Shown: positions 29,266 through 43,900 of the stretch, piece after piece
Layout of the letters: every line of letters starts with the position of its first letter
How positions within the stretch are numbered: position 1 is the first letter of the stretch
DNA from: Zoroaster sp. YZ-2022
Taxonomy: Eukaryota > Echinodermata > Asteroidea > Forcipulatida > Zoroasteridae
Assembly (NCBI GenBank): GCA_029582265.1
Contig: JAQQFT010000023.1
Coordinates: 2,443,071 to 2,507,070 of the forward strand
Reading direction: 5' to 3'
DNA length: 64,000 nt
The notes under the pieces: model-generated
Database searches by the model: none
Told to the model about the DNA's origin: nothing
The model's input: only the letters and a program-made list of their open reading frames with translations
Position numbers and translations under genes: made by a program

Positions 29266-32200
29266 GATAATGTCTTCATACCTTAAACGGCCTCCATGGA
29301 CACTTAGCCCCTGTAAAATACGGTCAACTTGCATGCGGTTTCACAGAAAACAATACAGCACTGTACACTGTTACGAAAGAAACATTTCTAAGGTTGGGAA
29401 TAACTTTTCAAGTTTTTAAGGCAGGCAGATAAAATTGATATCTAAATTAAAGCTTAGGTTCTCCCCTCTCGAAAAACACAAAATCTTTGAATTTGGATAA
29501 TGTCTTCATACCTTAAACGGCCTCCATGGACACTTAGCCCCCTGTAAAATACGGTCAACTTGCATGCGGTTTCACAGAAAACAATACAGCACTGTACACT
29601 GTTACGAAAGAAACATTTCTAAGGTTGGGAATAACTTTTCAAGTTTTTAAGGGAGGCAGATAACATTGATATCTAAATTAAAGCTTAGGTTCTCCTCTCG
29701 GAAAACACACAAAATCTTTGAATTTGGATAATGTCTTCATACCTTAAACGGCCTCCATGGACACTTAGCCCCTTTAAAATACGGTCAACTTGCATGCGGT
29801 TTCACAGAAAACAATACAGCACTGTACACTGTTACGAAAGAAACATTTCTAAGGTTGGGAATAACTTTTCAAGTTTTTATGGAGGCAGATAAAATTGATA
29901 TCTAAATTAAAGCTTAGGTTCTCCTCTCGGAAAAACACAAAATCTTTGAATTTGGATAATGTCTTCATACCTTAAACGGCCTCCATGGACACTTAGCCCC
30001 TATAAAATACGGTCAACTTGCATGCGGTTTCACAGAAAACAATACAGCACTGTACACTGTTACGAAAGAAACATTTCTAAGGTTGGGAATAACTTTTCAA
30101 GTTTTTAAGGGAGGCAGATAAAATTGATATCTAAATTAAAGCTTAGGTTCTCCTCTCGGAAAACACAAAATCTTTGAATTTGGATAATGTCTTCATACCT
30201 TAAACGGCCTCCATGGACACTTAGCCCCTGTAAAATACGGTCAACTTGCATGCGGTTTCACAGAAAACAATACAGCACTGTACACTGTTACGAAAGAAAC
30301 ATTTCTAAGGTTGGGAATAACTTTTCAAGTTTTTAAGGAGGCAGATAAAATTGATATCTAAATTAAAGCTTAGGTTCTCCCTCTCGGAAAACACAAAATC
30401 TTTGAATTTGGATAATGTCTTCATACCTTAAACGGCCTCCATGGACACTTAGCCCCTGTAAAATACGGTCAACTTGCATGCGGTTTCACAGAAAACAATA
30501 CAGCACTGTACACTGTTACGAAAGAAACATTTCTAAGGTTGGGAATAACTTTTCAAGTTTTTATGGAGGCAGATAAAATTGATATCTAAATTAAAGCTTA
30601 GGTTCTCCTCTCGGAAAAAACACAAAATCTTTGAATTTGGATAATGTCTTCATACCTTAAACGGCCTCCATGGACACTTAGGCCCCTGTAAAATACGGTC
30701 AACTTGCATGCGGTTTCACAGAAAACAATACAGCACTGTACACTGTTACGAAAGAAACATTTCTAAGGTTGGGAATAACTTTTCAAGTTTTAAGGAGGCA
30801 GATAAAATTGATATCTAAATTAAAGCTTAGGTTCTCCTCTCGAAAACACAAAATCTTTGAATTTGATAATGTCTTCATACCTTAAACGGCCTCCATGGAC
30901 ACTTAGCCCTGTAAAATACGGTCAACTTGCATGCGGTTTCACAGAAAACAATACAGCACTGTACACTGTTACGAAAGAAACATTTCTAAGGTTGGGAATA
31001 ACTTTTCAAGTTTTTAAGGGAGGCAGATAAAATTGATATCTAAATTAAAGCTTAGGTTCTCCCCTTTCGGAAAAAACACAAAACTTTGAATTTGGATAAT
31101 GTCTTCATACCTTAAACGGCCTCCATGGACACTTAGCCCCCTGTAAAATACGGTCAACTTGAATGCGGTTTCACAGAAAACAATACAGCACTGTACACTT
31201 TTACGAAAGAAACATTTCTAAGGTTGGGAATAACTTTTCAAGTTTTTAAGGGAGGCAGATAAAATTGATATCTAAATTAAAGCTTAGGTTCTCCTCTCTC
31301 GAAAAACACAAAATCTTTGAATTTGGATAATGTCTTCATACCTTAAACGGCCTCCATGGACACTTAGCCCCTGTAAAATACGGTCAACTTGCATGCGGTT
31401 TCACAGAAAACAATACAGCACTGTACACTGTTACGAAAGAAACATTTCTAAGGTTGGGAATAACTTTTCAAGTTTTTAAGGGAGGCAGATAAAATTGATA
31501 TCTAAATTAAAGCTTAGGTTCTCCTCTCTCGGAAAACACAAAATCTTTGAATTTGGATAATGTCTTCATACCTTAAACGGCCTCCATGGACACTTAGCCC
31601 CTGTAAAATACGGTCAACTTGCATGCGGTTTCACAGAAAACAATACAGCACTTTACACTGTTACGAAAGAAACATTTCTAAGGTTGGGAATAACTTTTCA
31701 AGTTTTTAAGGAGGCAGATAAAATTGATATCTAAATTAAAGCTTAGGTTCTCCTCTCGGAAAACACAAAATCTTTGAATTTGGATAATGTCTTCATACCT
31801 TAAACGGCCTCCATGGACACTTAGCCCCTGTAAAATACGGTCAACTTGCATGCGGTTTCACAGAAAACAATACAGCACTGTACACTGTTACGAAAGAAAC
31901 ATTTCTAAGGTTGGGAATAACTTTTCAAGTTTTTAAGGGAGGCAGATAAAATTGATATCTAAATTAAAGCTTAGGTTCTCCTCTCGAAAACACAAAATCT
32001 TTGAATTCGGATAATGTCTTCATACCTTAAACGGCCTCCATGGACACTTAGCCCCCTGTAAAATACGGTCAACTTGCATGCGGTTTCACAGAAAACAATA
32101 CAGCACTGTACACTGTTACGAAAGAAACATTTCTAAGGTTGGGAATAACTTTTCAAGTTTTTAAGGGAGGCAGATAAAATTGATATCTAAATTAAAGCTT

Positions 32201-33180
32201 AGGTTCTCCTCTCGGAAAAACACAAAATCTTTGAATTTGGATAATGTCTTCATACCTTAAACGGCATCCATGGACACTTATGCCCCTGTAAAATACGGTC
32301 AACTTGCATGCGGTTTCACAGAAAACAATACAGCACTGTACACTGTTACGAAAGAAACATTTCTAAGGTTGGGAATAACTTTTCAAGTTTTTAAGGGGGG
32401 CAGATAAAATTGATATCTAAATTAAAGCTTAGGTTCTCCCCTCTCGGAAAAACACAAAATCTTTGAATTTGGATAATGTCTTCATACCTTAAACGGCCTC
32501 CATGGACACTTAGCCCCCTGTAAAATACGGTCAACTTGCATGCGGTTTCACAGAAAACAATACAGCACTGTACACTGTTACGAAAGAAACATTTCTAAGG
32601 TTGGGAATAACTTTTCAAGATTATGAGGTAGGCACAGATCAAAAATATCTAAATTAAAGCTTAGGTTCTCCTCTCGAAAACACAAAATCTTTGTTTTTTG
32701 ATAATGTCTTCATACCTTAAACGGCCTCCATGGACACTTAGCCCCTGTAAAATACGGTCAACTTGCATGCGGTTTCACAGAAAACAATACAGCACTGTAC
32801 ACTGTTACGAAAGAAACATTTCTAAGGTTGGGAATAACTTTTCAAGTTTTTAAGGGAGGCAGATAAAATTGATATCTAAATTAAAGCTTAGGTTCTCCCT
32901 TCTCGGAAAAACACAAAATCTTTGAATTTGGATAATGTCTTCATACCTTAAACGGCCTCCATGGACACTTAGGCCCCTGTAAAATACGGTCAACTTGCAT
33001 GCGGTTTCACAGAAAACAATACAGCACTGTACACTGTTACGAAAGAAACATTTCTAAGGTTGGGAATAACTTTTCAAGTTTTTAAGGGAGGCAGATAAAA
33101 TTGATCTCTAAATTAAAGCTTAGGTTCTCCCCCCTCCGAGAATCACAAAATCTTTGAATTTGGATAATGTCTTCATACCT

Positions 33181-33200
33181 TAAACGGCCTCCTGTAAAAT
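33181..33200 (-). repeat. Family A monomer with short deletion over the ccatgg box
   Basis: The sequence runs taaacggcctcctgtaaaat, so about 17 bp (atggacacttagcccc and neighbours) are missing between cctcc and tgtaaaat. A short C-rich microhomology lies at the junction. A similar but different deletion is at 45294-45312, where ggcctcca runs straight into atacggtcaac. Confidence 0.88.
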
Positions 33201-36200
33201 ACGGTCAACTTGCATGCGGTTTCACAGAAAACAATACAGCACTGTACACTGTTACGAAAGAAACATTTCTAAGGTTGGGAATAACTTTTCAAGTTTTTAA
33301 GGGAGGCAGATAAATTGATGTCTAAATTAAAGCTTAGGTTCTCCTCTCTCGAAAAACACAAAATCTTTGAATTTGGATAATGTCTTCATACCTTAAACGG
33401 CCTCCATGGACACTTAGCCCCTGTAAAATACGGTCAACTTGCATGCGGTTTCACAGAAAACAATACAGCACTGTACACTGTTACGAAAGAAACATTTCTA
33501 AGGTTGGGAATAACTTTTCAAGTTTTTAAGGAGGCAGATAAATTGATATCTAAATTAAAGCTTAGGTTCTCCTCTCGAAAACACAAAATCTTTGAATTTG
33601 GATAATGTCTTCATACCTTAAACGGCCTCCATGGACACTTAGCCCCTGTAAAATACGGTCAACTTGCATGCGGTTTCACAGAAAACAATACAGCACTGTA
33701 CACTGTTACGAAAGAAACATTTCTAAGGTTGGGAATAACTTTTCAAGTTTTTAAGGGAGGCAGATAAAATTGATATCTAAATTAAAGCTTAGGTTCTCCT
33801 CTCGAAAACACAAAATCTTTGAATTTGGATAATGTCTTCATACCTTAAACGGCCTCCATGGACACTTAGCCCCTGTAAAATACGGTCAACTTGCATGCGG
33901 TTTCACAGAAAACAATACAGCACTGTACACTGTTACGAAAGAAACATTTCTAAGGTTGGGAATAACTTTTCAAGTTTTTAAGGGAGGCAGATAAAATTGA
34001 TATCTAAATTAAAGCTTAGGTTCTCCTCTCGGAAAACACAAAATCTTTGAATTTGGATAATGTCTTCATACCTTAAACGGCCTCCATGGACACTTAGCCC
34101 CTGTAAAATACGGTCAACTTGCATGCGGTTTCACAGAAAACAATACAGCACTGTACACTGTTACGAAAGAAACATTTCTAAGGTTGGGAATAACTTTTCA
34201 AGTTTTTAAGGGAGGCAGATAAAATTGATATCTAAATTAAAGCTTAGGTTCTCCTCTCGAAAACACAAAATCTTTGAATTTGGATAATGGCTTCATACCT
34301 TAAACGGCCTCCATGGACACTTAGCCCCTGTAAAATACGGTCAACTTGCATGCGGTTTCACAGAAAACAATACAGCACTGTACACTGTTACGAAAGAAAC
34401 ATTTCTAAGGTTGGGAATAACTTTTCAAGTTTTTAAGGGAGGCAGATAAAATTGATATCTAAATTAAAGCTTAGGTTCTCCTCTCGGGAAAACACAAAAT
34501 CTTTGAATTTGGATAATGTCTTCATACCTTAAACGGCCTCCATGGACACTTAGGCCCCTGTAAAATACGGTCAACTTGCATGCGGTTTCACAGAAAACAA
34601 TACAGCACTGTACACTGTTACGAAAGAAACATTTCTAAGGTTGGGAATAACTTTTCAAGTTTTTAAGGGAGGCAGATAAAATTGATATCTAAATTAAAGC
34701 TTAGGTTCTCCTCTCGAAAAACACAAAATCTTTGAATTTGGATAATGTCTTCATACCTTAAACGGCCTCCATGGACACTTAGCCCCTGTAAAATACGGTC
34801 AACTTGCATGCGGTTTCACAGAAAACAATACAGCACTGTACACTGTTACGAAAGAAACATTTCTAAGGTTGGGAATAACTTTTCAAGTTTTTAAGGGAGG
34901 CAGATAAAATTGATATCTAAATTAAAGCTTAGGTTCTCCTCTCGAAAAACACAAAATCTTTGAATTTGGATAATGTCTTCATACCTTAAACGGCCTCCAT
35001 GGACACTTAGCCCCTGTAAAATACGGTCAACTTGCATGCGGTTTCACAGAAAACAATACAGCACTGTACACTGTTACGAAAGAAACATTTCTAAGGTTGG
35101 GAATAACTTTTCAAGTTTATAAGGGAGGCAGATAATTTTATATCCAAATTAAAGCTTAGGTTCTCCTCTCGGAAAACACAAAATCTTTGAATTTGGATAA
35201 TGTCTTCATACCTTAAACGGCCTCCATGGACACTTAGCCTCCTGTAAAATACGGTCAACTTGCATGCGGTTTCACAGAAAACAATACAGCACTGTACACT
35301 GTTACGAAAGAAACATTTCTAAGGTTGGGAATAACTTTTCAAGTTTTTAAGGGAGGCAGATAAAATTGATATCTAAATTAAAGCTTAGGTTCTCCTCTCG
35401 GAAAAACACACAAAATCTTTGAATTTGGATAATGTCTTCATACCTTAAACGGCCTCCATGGACACTTAGCCCCTGTAAAATACGGTCAACTTGCATGCGG
35501 TTTCACAGAAAACAATACAGCACTGTACACTGTTACGAAAGAAACATTTCTAAGGTTGGGAATAACTTTTCAAGTTTTTATGGGGGCAGATAAAATTGAT
35601 ATCTAAAATAAAGCTTAGGTTCTCCTCTCGAAAAACACAAAATCTTTGAATTTGGATAATGTCTTCATACCTTAAACGGCCTCTATGGACACTTAGCCCG
35701 CTGTAAAATACGGTCAACTTGCATGCGGTTTCACAGAAAACAATACAGCACTGTACACTGTTACGAAAGAAACATTTCTAAGGTTGGGAATAACTTTTCA
35801 AGTTTTTAAGGGAGGCAGATAAAATTGATATCTAAATTAAAGCTTAGGTTCTCCCATTCGGAAAAAAACACAAAATCTTTGAATTTGGATAATGTCTTCA
35901 TACCTTAAACGGCCTCCATGGACACTTAGGCCCCTGTAAAATACGGTCAACTTGCATGCGGTTTCACAGAAAACAATACAGCACTGTACACTGTTACGAA
36001 AGAAACATTTCTAAGGTTGGGAATAACTTTTCAAGTTTTTAAGGGAGGCAGATAAATTGATATCTAAATTAAAGCTTAGGTTCTCCTCTCGGAAAAACGC
36101 AAAATCTTTGAATTTGGATAATGTCTTCATACATTAAACGGCCTCCATGGACACTTATCCCCTGTAAAATACGGTCAACTTGCATGCGGTTTCACAGAAA

Positions 36201-38685
36201 ACAATACAGCACTGTACACTGTTACGAAAGAAACATTTCTAAGGTTGGGAATAACTTTCAAGTTTTTAAGGGAGGCAGATAAAATTGATATCTAAATTAA
36301 AGCTTAGGTTCTCCTCTCGGAAAACACAAAATCTTTGAATTTGGATAATGTCTTCATACCTTAAACGGCCTCCATGGACACTTAGCCCCCTGTAAAATAC
36401 GGTCAACTTGCATGCGGTTTCACAGAAAACAATATAGCACTGTACACTGTTACGAAAGAAACATTTCTAAGGTTGGGAATAACTTTTCAAGTTGTTAAGG
36501 AGGCAGATAAAATTGATATCTAAATTAAAGCTTAGGTTCTCCTCTCGGAAAACACAAAATCTTTGAATTTGGATAATGTCTTCATACCTTAAACGGCCTC
36601 CATGGACACTTAGGCCCCTGTAAAATACGGTCAACTTGCATGCGGTTTCACAGAAAACAATACAGCACTGTACACTGTTACGAAAGAAACATTTCTAAGG
36701 TTGGGAATAACTTTTCAAGTTTTTAAGGAGGCAGATAAAATTGATATCTAAATTAAAGCTTAGGTTCTCCTCTCGAAAACACAAAATCTTTGAATTTGGA
36801 TAATGTCTTCATACCTTAAACGGCCTCCATGGACACTTAGCCCCTGTAAAATACGGTCAACTTGCATGCGGTTTCACAGAAAACAATACAGCACTGTACA
36901 CTGTTACGAAAGAAACATTTCTAAGGTTGGGAATAACTTTTCAAGTTTTTAAGGGAGGCAGATAAAATTGATATCTAAATTAAAGCTTAGGTTCTCCTCT
37001 CGAAAAACACAAAATCTTTGAATTTGGATAATGTCTTCATACCTTAAACGGCCTCCATGGACACTTAGCCCCTGTAAAATACGGTCAACTTGCATGCGGT
37101 TTCACAGAAAACAATACAGCACTGTACACTGTTACGAAAGAAACATTTCTAAGGTTGGGAATAACTTTTCAAGTTTTTAAGGGAGGCAGATAAAATTGAT
37201 ATCTAAATTAAAGCTTAGGTTCTCCTCTCGAAAAACACAAAATCTTTGAATTTGGATAATGTCTTCATACCTTAAACGGCCTCCATGGACACTTAGCCCC
37301 TGTAAAATACGGTCAACTTGCATGCGGTTTCACAGAAAACAATACAGCACTGTACACTGTTACGAAAGAAACATTTCTAAGGTTGGGAATAACTTTTCAA
37401 GTTTTTAAGGGAGGCAGATAAAATTGATATCTAAATTAAAGCTTAGGTTCTCCCCTCTCGGAAAAACACAAAATCTTTGAATTTGGATAATGTCTTCATA
37501 CCTTAAACGGCCTCCATGGACACTTAGCCCCTGTAAAATACGGTCAACTTGCATGCGGTTTCACAGAAAACAATACAGCACTGTACACTGTTACGAAAGA
37601 AACATTTCTAAGGTTGGGAATAACTTTTCAAGTTTTTAAGGGAGGCAGATAAAATTGATATCTAAATTAAAGCTTAGGTTCTCCTCTCGAAAAACACAAA
37701 ATCTTTGAATTTGGATAATGTCTTCATACCTTAAACGGCCTCCATGGACACTTAGCCCCTGTAAAATACGGTCAACTTGCATGCGGTTTCACAGAAAACA
37801 ATACAGCACTGTACACTGTTACGAAAGAAACATTTCTAAGGTTGGGAATAACTTTTCAAGTTTTTAAGGGAGGCAGATAAAATTGATATCTAAATTAAAG
37901 CTTAGGTTCTCCCTCTCGAAAAACACCAAATCTTTGAATTTGGATAATGTCTTCATACCTTAAACGGCCTCCATGGACACTTAGCCCCTGTAAAATACGG
38001 TCAACTTGCATGCGGTTTCACAGAAAACAATACAGCACTGTACACTGTTACGAAAGAAACATTTCTAAGGTTGGGAATAACTTTTCAAGTTTTTAAGGGA
38101 GGCAGATAAAATTGATATCTAAATTAAAGCTTAGGTTCTGCCCTCTCGGAAAAACACAAAATCTTTGAATTTGGATAATGTCTTCATACCTTAAACGGCC
38201 TCCATGGACACTTAGGCCCCTGTAAAATACGGTCAACTTGCATGCGGTTTCACAGAAAACAATACAGCACTGTACACTGTTACGAAAGAAACATTTCTAA
38301 GGTTGGGAATAACTTTTCAAGTTTTTAAGGGAGGCAGATAAAATTGATATCTAAATTAAAGCTTAGGTTCTCCTCTCGAAAAACACAAAATCTTTGAATT
38401 TGGATAATGTCTTCATACCTTAAACGGCCTCCATGGACACTTAGCCCCTGTAAAATACGGTCAACTTGCATGCGGTTTCACAGAAAACAATACAGCACTG
38501 TACACTGTTACGAAAGAAACATTTCTAAGGTTGGGAATAACTTTTCAAGTTTTCAAGGAGGCAGATAAAATTGATATCTAAATTAAAGCTTAGGTTCTCC
38601 TCTCGAAAAACACAAAATCTTTGAATTTGGATAATGTCTTCATACCTTAAACGGCCTCCATGGACACTTAGCCCCTGTAAAATAC

Positions 38686-38727
38686 GGTCAAATTGCATGC
38701 GGTTTCGGTCAACTTGCATGCGGTTTC
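38686..38727 (-). repeat. 21-bp tandem duplication inside a family A monomer
   Basis: Two adjacent 21-bp copies at 38686-38706 and 38707-38727, both of the form ggtcaa(a/c)ttgcatgcgg plus tttc, differ at one base. Elsewhere the unit is present once per monomer. Confidence 0.92.
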
Positions 38728-40903
38728 ACAGAAAACAATACAGCACTGTACACTGTTACGAAAGAAACATTTCTAAGGTTGGGAATAACTTTTCAAGTTT
38801 TTAAGGAGGCAGATAAAATTGATATCTAAATTAAAGCTTAGGTTCTCCTCTCGGAAAAAACACAAAATCTTTGAATTTGGATAATGTCTTCATACCTTAA
38901 ACGGCCTCCATGGACACTTAGCCCCTGTAAAATACGGTCAACTTGCATGCGGTTTCACAGAAAACAATACAGCACTGTACACTGTTACGAAAGAAACATT
39001 TCTAAGGTTGGGAATAACTTTTCAAGTTTTTAAGGAGGCAGATAAAATTGATATCTAAATTAAAGCTTAGGTTCTCCCTCTCGAAAAACACAAAATCTTT
39101 GAATTTGGATAATGTCTTCATACCTTAAACGGCCTCCATGGACACTTAGCCCCTGTAAAATACGGTCAACTTGCATGCGGTTTCACAGAAAACAATACAG
39201 CACTGTACACTGTTACGAAAGAAACATTTCTAAGGTTGGGAATAACTTTTCAAGTTTTTAAGGGAGGCAGATAAAATTGATATCTAAATTAAAGCTTAGG
39301 TTCTCCTCTCGGAAAAACACAAAATCTTTGAATTTGATAATGTCTTCATACCTTAAACGGCCTCCATGGACACTTAGCCCCTGTAAAATACGGTCAACTT
39401 GCATGCGGTTTCACAGAAAACAATACAGCACTGTACACTGTTACGAAAGAAACATTTCTAAGGTTGGGAATAACTTTTCAAGTTTTTAAGGGAGGCAGAT
39501 AAAATTGATATCTAAATTAAAGCTTAGGTTCTCCCTCTCGAAAAACACAAAATCTTTGAATTTGGATAATGTCTTCATACCTTAAACGGCCTCCATGGAC
39601 ACTTAGCCCCTGTAAAATACGGTCAACTTGCATGCGGTTTCACAGAAAACAATACAGCACTGTACACTGTTACGAAAGAAACATTTCTAAGGTTGGGAAT
39701 AACTTTTCAAGTTTTTAAGGGAGGCAGATAAAATTGATATCTAAATTAAAGCTTAGGTTCTCCTCTCGGAAAACACAAAATCTTTGAATTTGGATAATGT
39801 CTTCATACCTTAAACGGCCTCCATGGACACTTAGCCCTGTAAAATACGGTCAACTTGCATGCGGTTTCACAGAAAACAATACAGCACTGTACACTGTTAC
39901 GAAAGAAACATTTCTAAGGTTGGGAATAACTTTTCAAGTTTTTAAGGGAGGCAGATAAAATTGATATCTAAATTAAAGCTTAGGTTCTCCTCTCTCGGAA
40001 AAACACAAAATCTTTGAATTTGGATAATGTCTTCATACCTTAAACGGCCTCCATGGACACTTAGGCCCCTGTAAAATACGGTCAACTTGCATGCGGTTTC
40101 ACAGAAAACAATACAGCACTGTACACTGTTACGAAAGAAACATTTCTAAGGTTGGGAATAACTTTCAAGTTTTTAAGGGAGACAGATAAAATTGATATAT
40201 CTAAGTTACAGCTTAGGTTCTCCCCTCGATGTAAAACACAAAATCTTTGAATTTGGATAATGTCTTCATACCTTAAACGGCCTCCATGGACACTTATCCC
40301 CCTGTAAAATACGGTCAACTTGCATGCGGTTTCACAGAAAACAATACAGCACTGTACACTGTTACGAAAGAAACATTTCTAAGGTTGGGAATAACTTTTC
40401 AAGTTTTTAAGGGAGGCAGATAAAATTGATATCTAAATTAAAGCTTAGGTTCTCCTCTCGGAAAAACACAAAATCTTTGAATTTGGATAATGTCTTCATA
40501 CCTTAAACGGCCTCCATGGACACTTAAGCCCCTGTAAAATACGGTCAACTTGCATGCGGTTTCACAGAAAACAATACAGCACTGTACACTGTTACGAAAG
40601 AAACATTTCTAAGGTTGGGAATAACTTTTCAAGTTTTTAAGGAGGCAGATAAAATTGATATCTAAATTAAAGCTTAGGTTCTCCCCTCTCGGAAAAACAC
40701 AAAATCATTGAATTTGGATAATGTCTTCATACGTTAAACGGCCTCCATGGACACTTAGCCCCTGTAAAATACGGTCAACTTGCATGCGGTTTCACAGAAA
40801 ACAATACAGCACTGTACACTGTTACGAAAGAAACATTTCTAAGGTTGGGAATAACTTTTCAAGTTTTTAAGGGAGGCAGATAAAATTGATATCTAAATTA
40901 AAG

Positions 40904-40921
40904 CTTAGGTTATCTTTGAAT
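40904..40921 (-). repeat. Family A monomer lacking the tract (type 2-like)
   Basis: Junction cttaggttatctttgaat differs from type 2 only by lack of the ct after ggtt. Another shortened copy at about 43870-43890 runs cttaggttctcaatttgg, losing acacaaaatctttga as well. Confidence 0.85.
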
Positions 40922-43900
40922 TTGGATAATGTCTTCATACCTTAAACGGCCTCCATGGACACTTAGCCCCCTGTAAAATACGGTCAACTTGCATGCGGTT
41001 TCACAGAAAACAATACAGCACTGTACACTGTTACGAAAGAAACATTTCTAAGGTTGGGAATAACTTTTCAAGTTTTTAAGGGAGGCAGATAAAATTGATA
41101 TCTAAATTAAAGCTAGGTTCTCCCCTCTCGGAGAAACACAAAATCTTTGAATTTGGATAATGTCTTCATACCTTAAACGGCCTCCATGGACACTTAGCCC
41201 CCTGTAAAATACGGTCAACTTGCATGCGGTTTCACAGAAAACAATACAGCACTGTACACTGTTACGAAAGAAACATTTCTAAGGTTGGGAATAACTTTTC
41301 AAGTTTTTAAGGGAGGCAGATAAAATTGATATCTAAATTAAAGCTTAGGTTCTCCTCTCACGGAAAAACACAAAATCTTTGAATTTGGATAATGTCTTCA
41401 TACCTTAAACGGCCTCCATGGACACTTAGCCCTGTAAAATACGGTCAACTTGCATGCGGTTTCACAGAAAACAATACAGCACTGTACACTGTTACGAAAG
41501 AAACATTTCTAAGGTTGGGAATAACTTTTCAAGTTTTTAAGGGAGGCAGATAAAATTGATATCTAAATTAAAGCTTAGGTTCTCCTCTCGAAAAACACAA
41601 AATCTTTGAATTTGGATAATGTCTTCATACCTTAAACGGCCTCCATGGACACTTATCCCCGTGTAAAATACGGTCAACTTGCATGCGGTTTCACAGAAAA
41701 CAATACAGCACTGTACACTGTTACGAAAGAAACATTTCTAAGGTTGGGAATAACTTTTCAATTTTTTAAGGTGGCATATAATATTGATATCTAAATTAAA
41801 GCTTAGCTTCTAACCTCTCGGAAAAACACAAAATCTTTGAATTTGGATAATGTCTTCATACCTTAAACGGCCTCCATGGACACTTAGGCCCCTGTAAAAT
41901 ACGGTCAACTTGCATGCGGTTTCACAGAAAACAATACAGCACTGTACACTGTTACGAAAGAAACATTTCTAAGGTTGGGAATAACTTTTCAAGTTTTTAA
42001 GGAGGCAGATAAAATTGATATCTAAATTAAAGCTTAGGTTCTCCCCTCTCGGAAAAACACAAAATCTTTGAATCTGGATAATGTCTTCATACCTTAAACG
42101 GCCTCCATGGACACTTAGCCCCTGTAAAATACGGTCAACTTGCATGCGGTTTCACAGAAAACAATACAGCACTGTACACTGTTACGAAAGAAACATTTCT
42201 AAGGTTGGGAATAACTTTTCAAGTTTTTAAGGGAGGCAGATAAAATTGATATCTAAATTAAAGCTTAGGTTCTCCTCTCGAAAACACAAAATCTTTGAAT
42301 TTGGATAATGTCTTCATACCTTAAACGGCCTCCATGGACACTTAGCCCCTGTAAAATACGGTCAACTTGCATGCGGTTTCACAGAAAACAATAGAGCACT
42401 GTACACTGTTACGAAAGAAACATTTCTAAGGTTGGGAATAACTTTCAAGTTTTTAAGGGAGGCAGATAAAATTGATATCTAAATTAAAGCTTAGGTTCTC
42501 CTCTCGAAAAACACAAAATCTTTGAATTTGGATAATGTCTTCATACCTTAAACGGCCTCCATGGACACTTAGCCCCTGTAAAATACGGTCAACTTGCATG
42601 CGGTTTCACAGAAAACAATACAGCACTGTACACTGTTACGAAAGAAACATTTCTAAGGTTGGGAATAACTTTTCAAGTTTTTAAGGGAGGCAGATAAAAT
42701 TGATATCTAAATTAAAGCTTAGGTTCTAACCTCTCGGAAAAACACAAAATCTTTGAATTTGGATAATGTCTTCATACCTTAAACGGCCTCCATGGACACT
42801 TAGGCCCCTGTAAAATACGGTCAACTTGCATGCGGTTTCACAGAAAACAATACAGCACTGTACACTGTTACGAAAGAAACATTTCTAAGGTTGGGAATAA
42901 CTTTTCAAGTTTTTAAGGAGGCAGATAAAATTGATATCTAAATTAAAGCTTAGGTTCTCCCTCTCGGAAAAACACAAAATCTTTGAATTTGGATAATGTC
43001 TTCATACCTTAAACGGCCTCCATGGACACTTAGCCCCCTGTAAAATACGGTCAACTTGCATGCGGTTTCACAGAAAACAATACAGCACTGTACACTGTTA
43101 CGAAAGAAACATTTCTAAGGTTGGGAATAACTTTTCAAGTTTTTAAGGTAGGCAGATAAAATTGATATCTAAATTAAAGCTTAGGTTCTCCTCTCGGAAA
43201 ACACAAAATCTTTGAATTTGGATAATGTCTTCATACCTTAAACGGCCTCCATGGACACTTAGCCCCTGTAAAATACGGTCAACTTGCATGCGGTTTCACA
43301 GAAAACAATACAGCACTGTACACTGTTACGAAAGAAACATTTCTAAGGTTGGGAATAACTTTTCAAGTTTTTAAGGGAGGCAGATAAAATTGATATCTAA
43401 ATTAAAGCTTAGGTTCTCCTCTCGAAAAACACAAAATCTTTGAATTTGGATAATGTCTTCATACCTTAAACGGCCTCCATGGACACTTAGCACACTGTAA
43501 AATACGGTCAACTTGCATGCGGTTTCACAGAAAACAATACAGCACTGTAGACTGTTACGAAAGAAACATTTCTAAGGTTGGGAATAACTTTTCAAGTTTT
43601 TAAGTAGGGCAGATAAAATTGATATCTAAATTAAAGCTTAGGTTCTCCCCTCTCGGAAAAACACAAAATCTTTGAATTTGGATAATGTCTTCATACCTTA
43701 AACGGCCTCCATGGACACTTAGCCCCCTGTAAAATACGGTCAACTTGCATGCGGTTTCACAGAAAACAATACAGCACTGTACACTGTTACGAAAGAAACA
43801 TTTCTAAGGTTGGGAATAACTTTTCAAGTTTTTAAGGGAGGCAGATAAAATTGATATCTAAATTAAAGCTTAGGTTCTCAATTTGGATAATGTCTTCATA

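Noticed and set aside
4475..40318. Scattered 61-78-codon open frames in array A on both strands
   Set aside because: They appear only where an indel in the variable tract or a substitution happens to remove a stop, and encode the same satellite-derived residues. No conserved coding signal.
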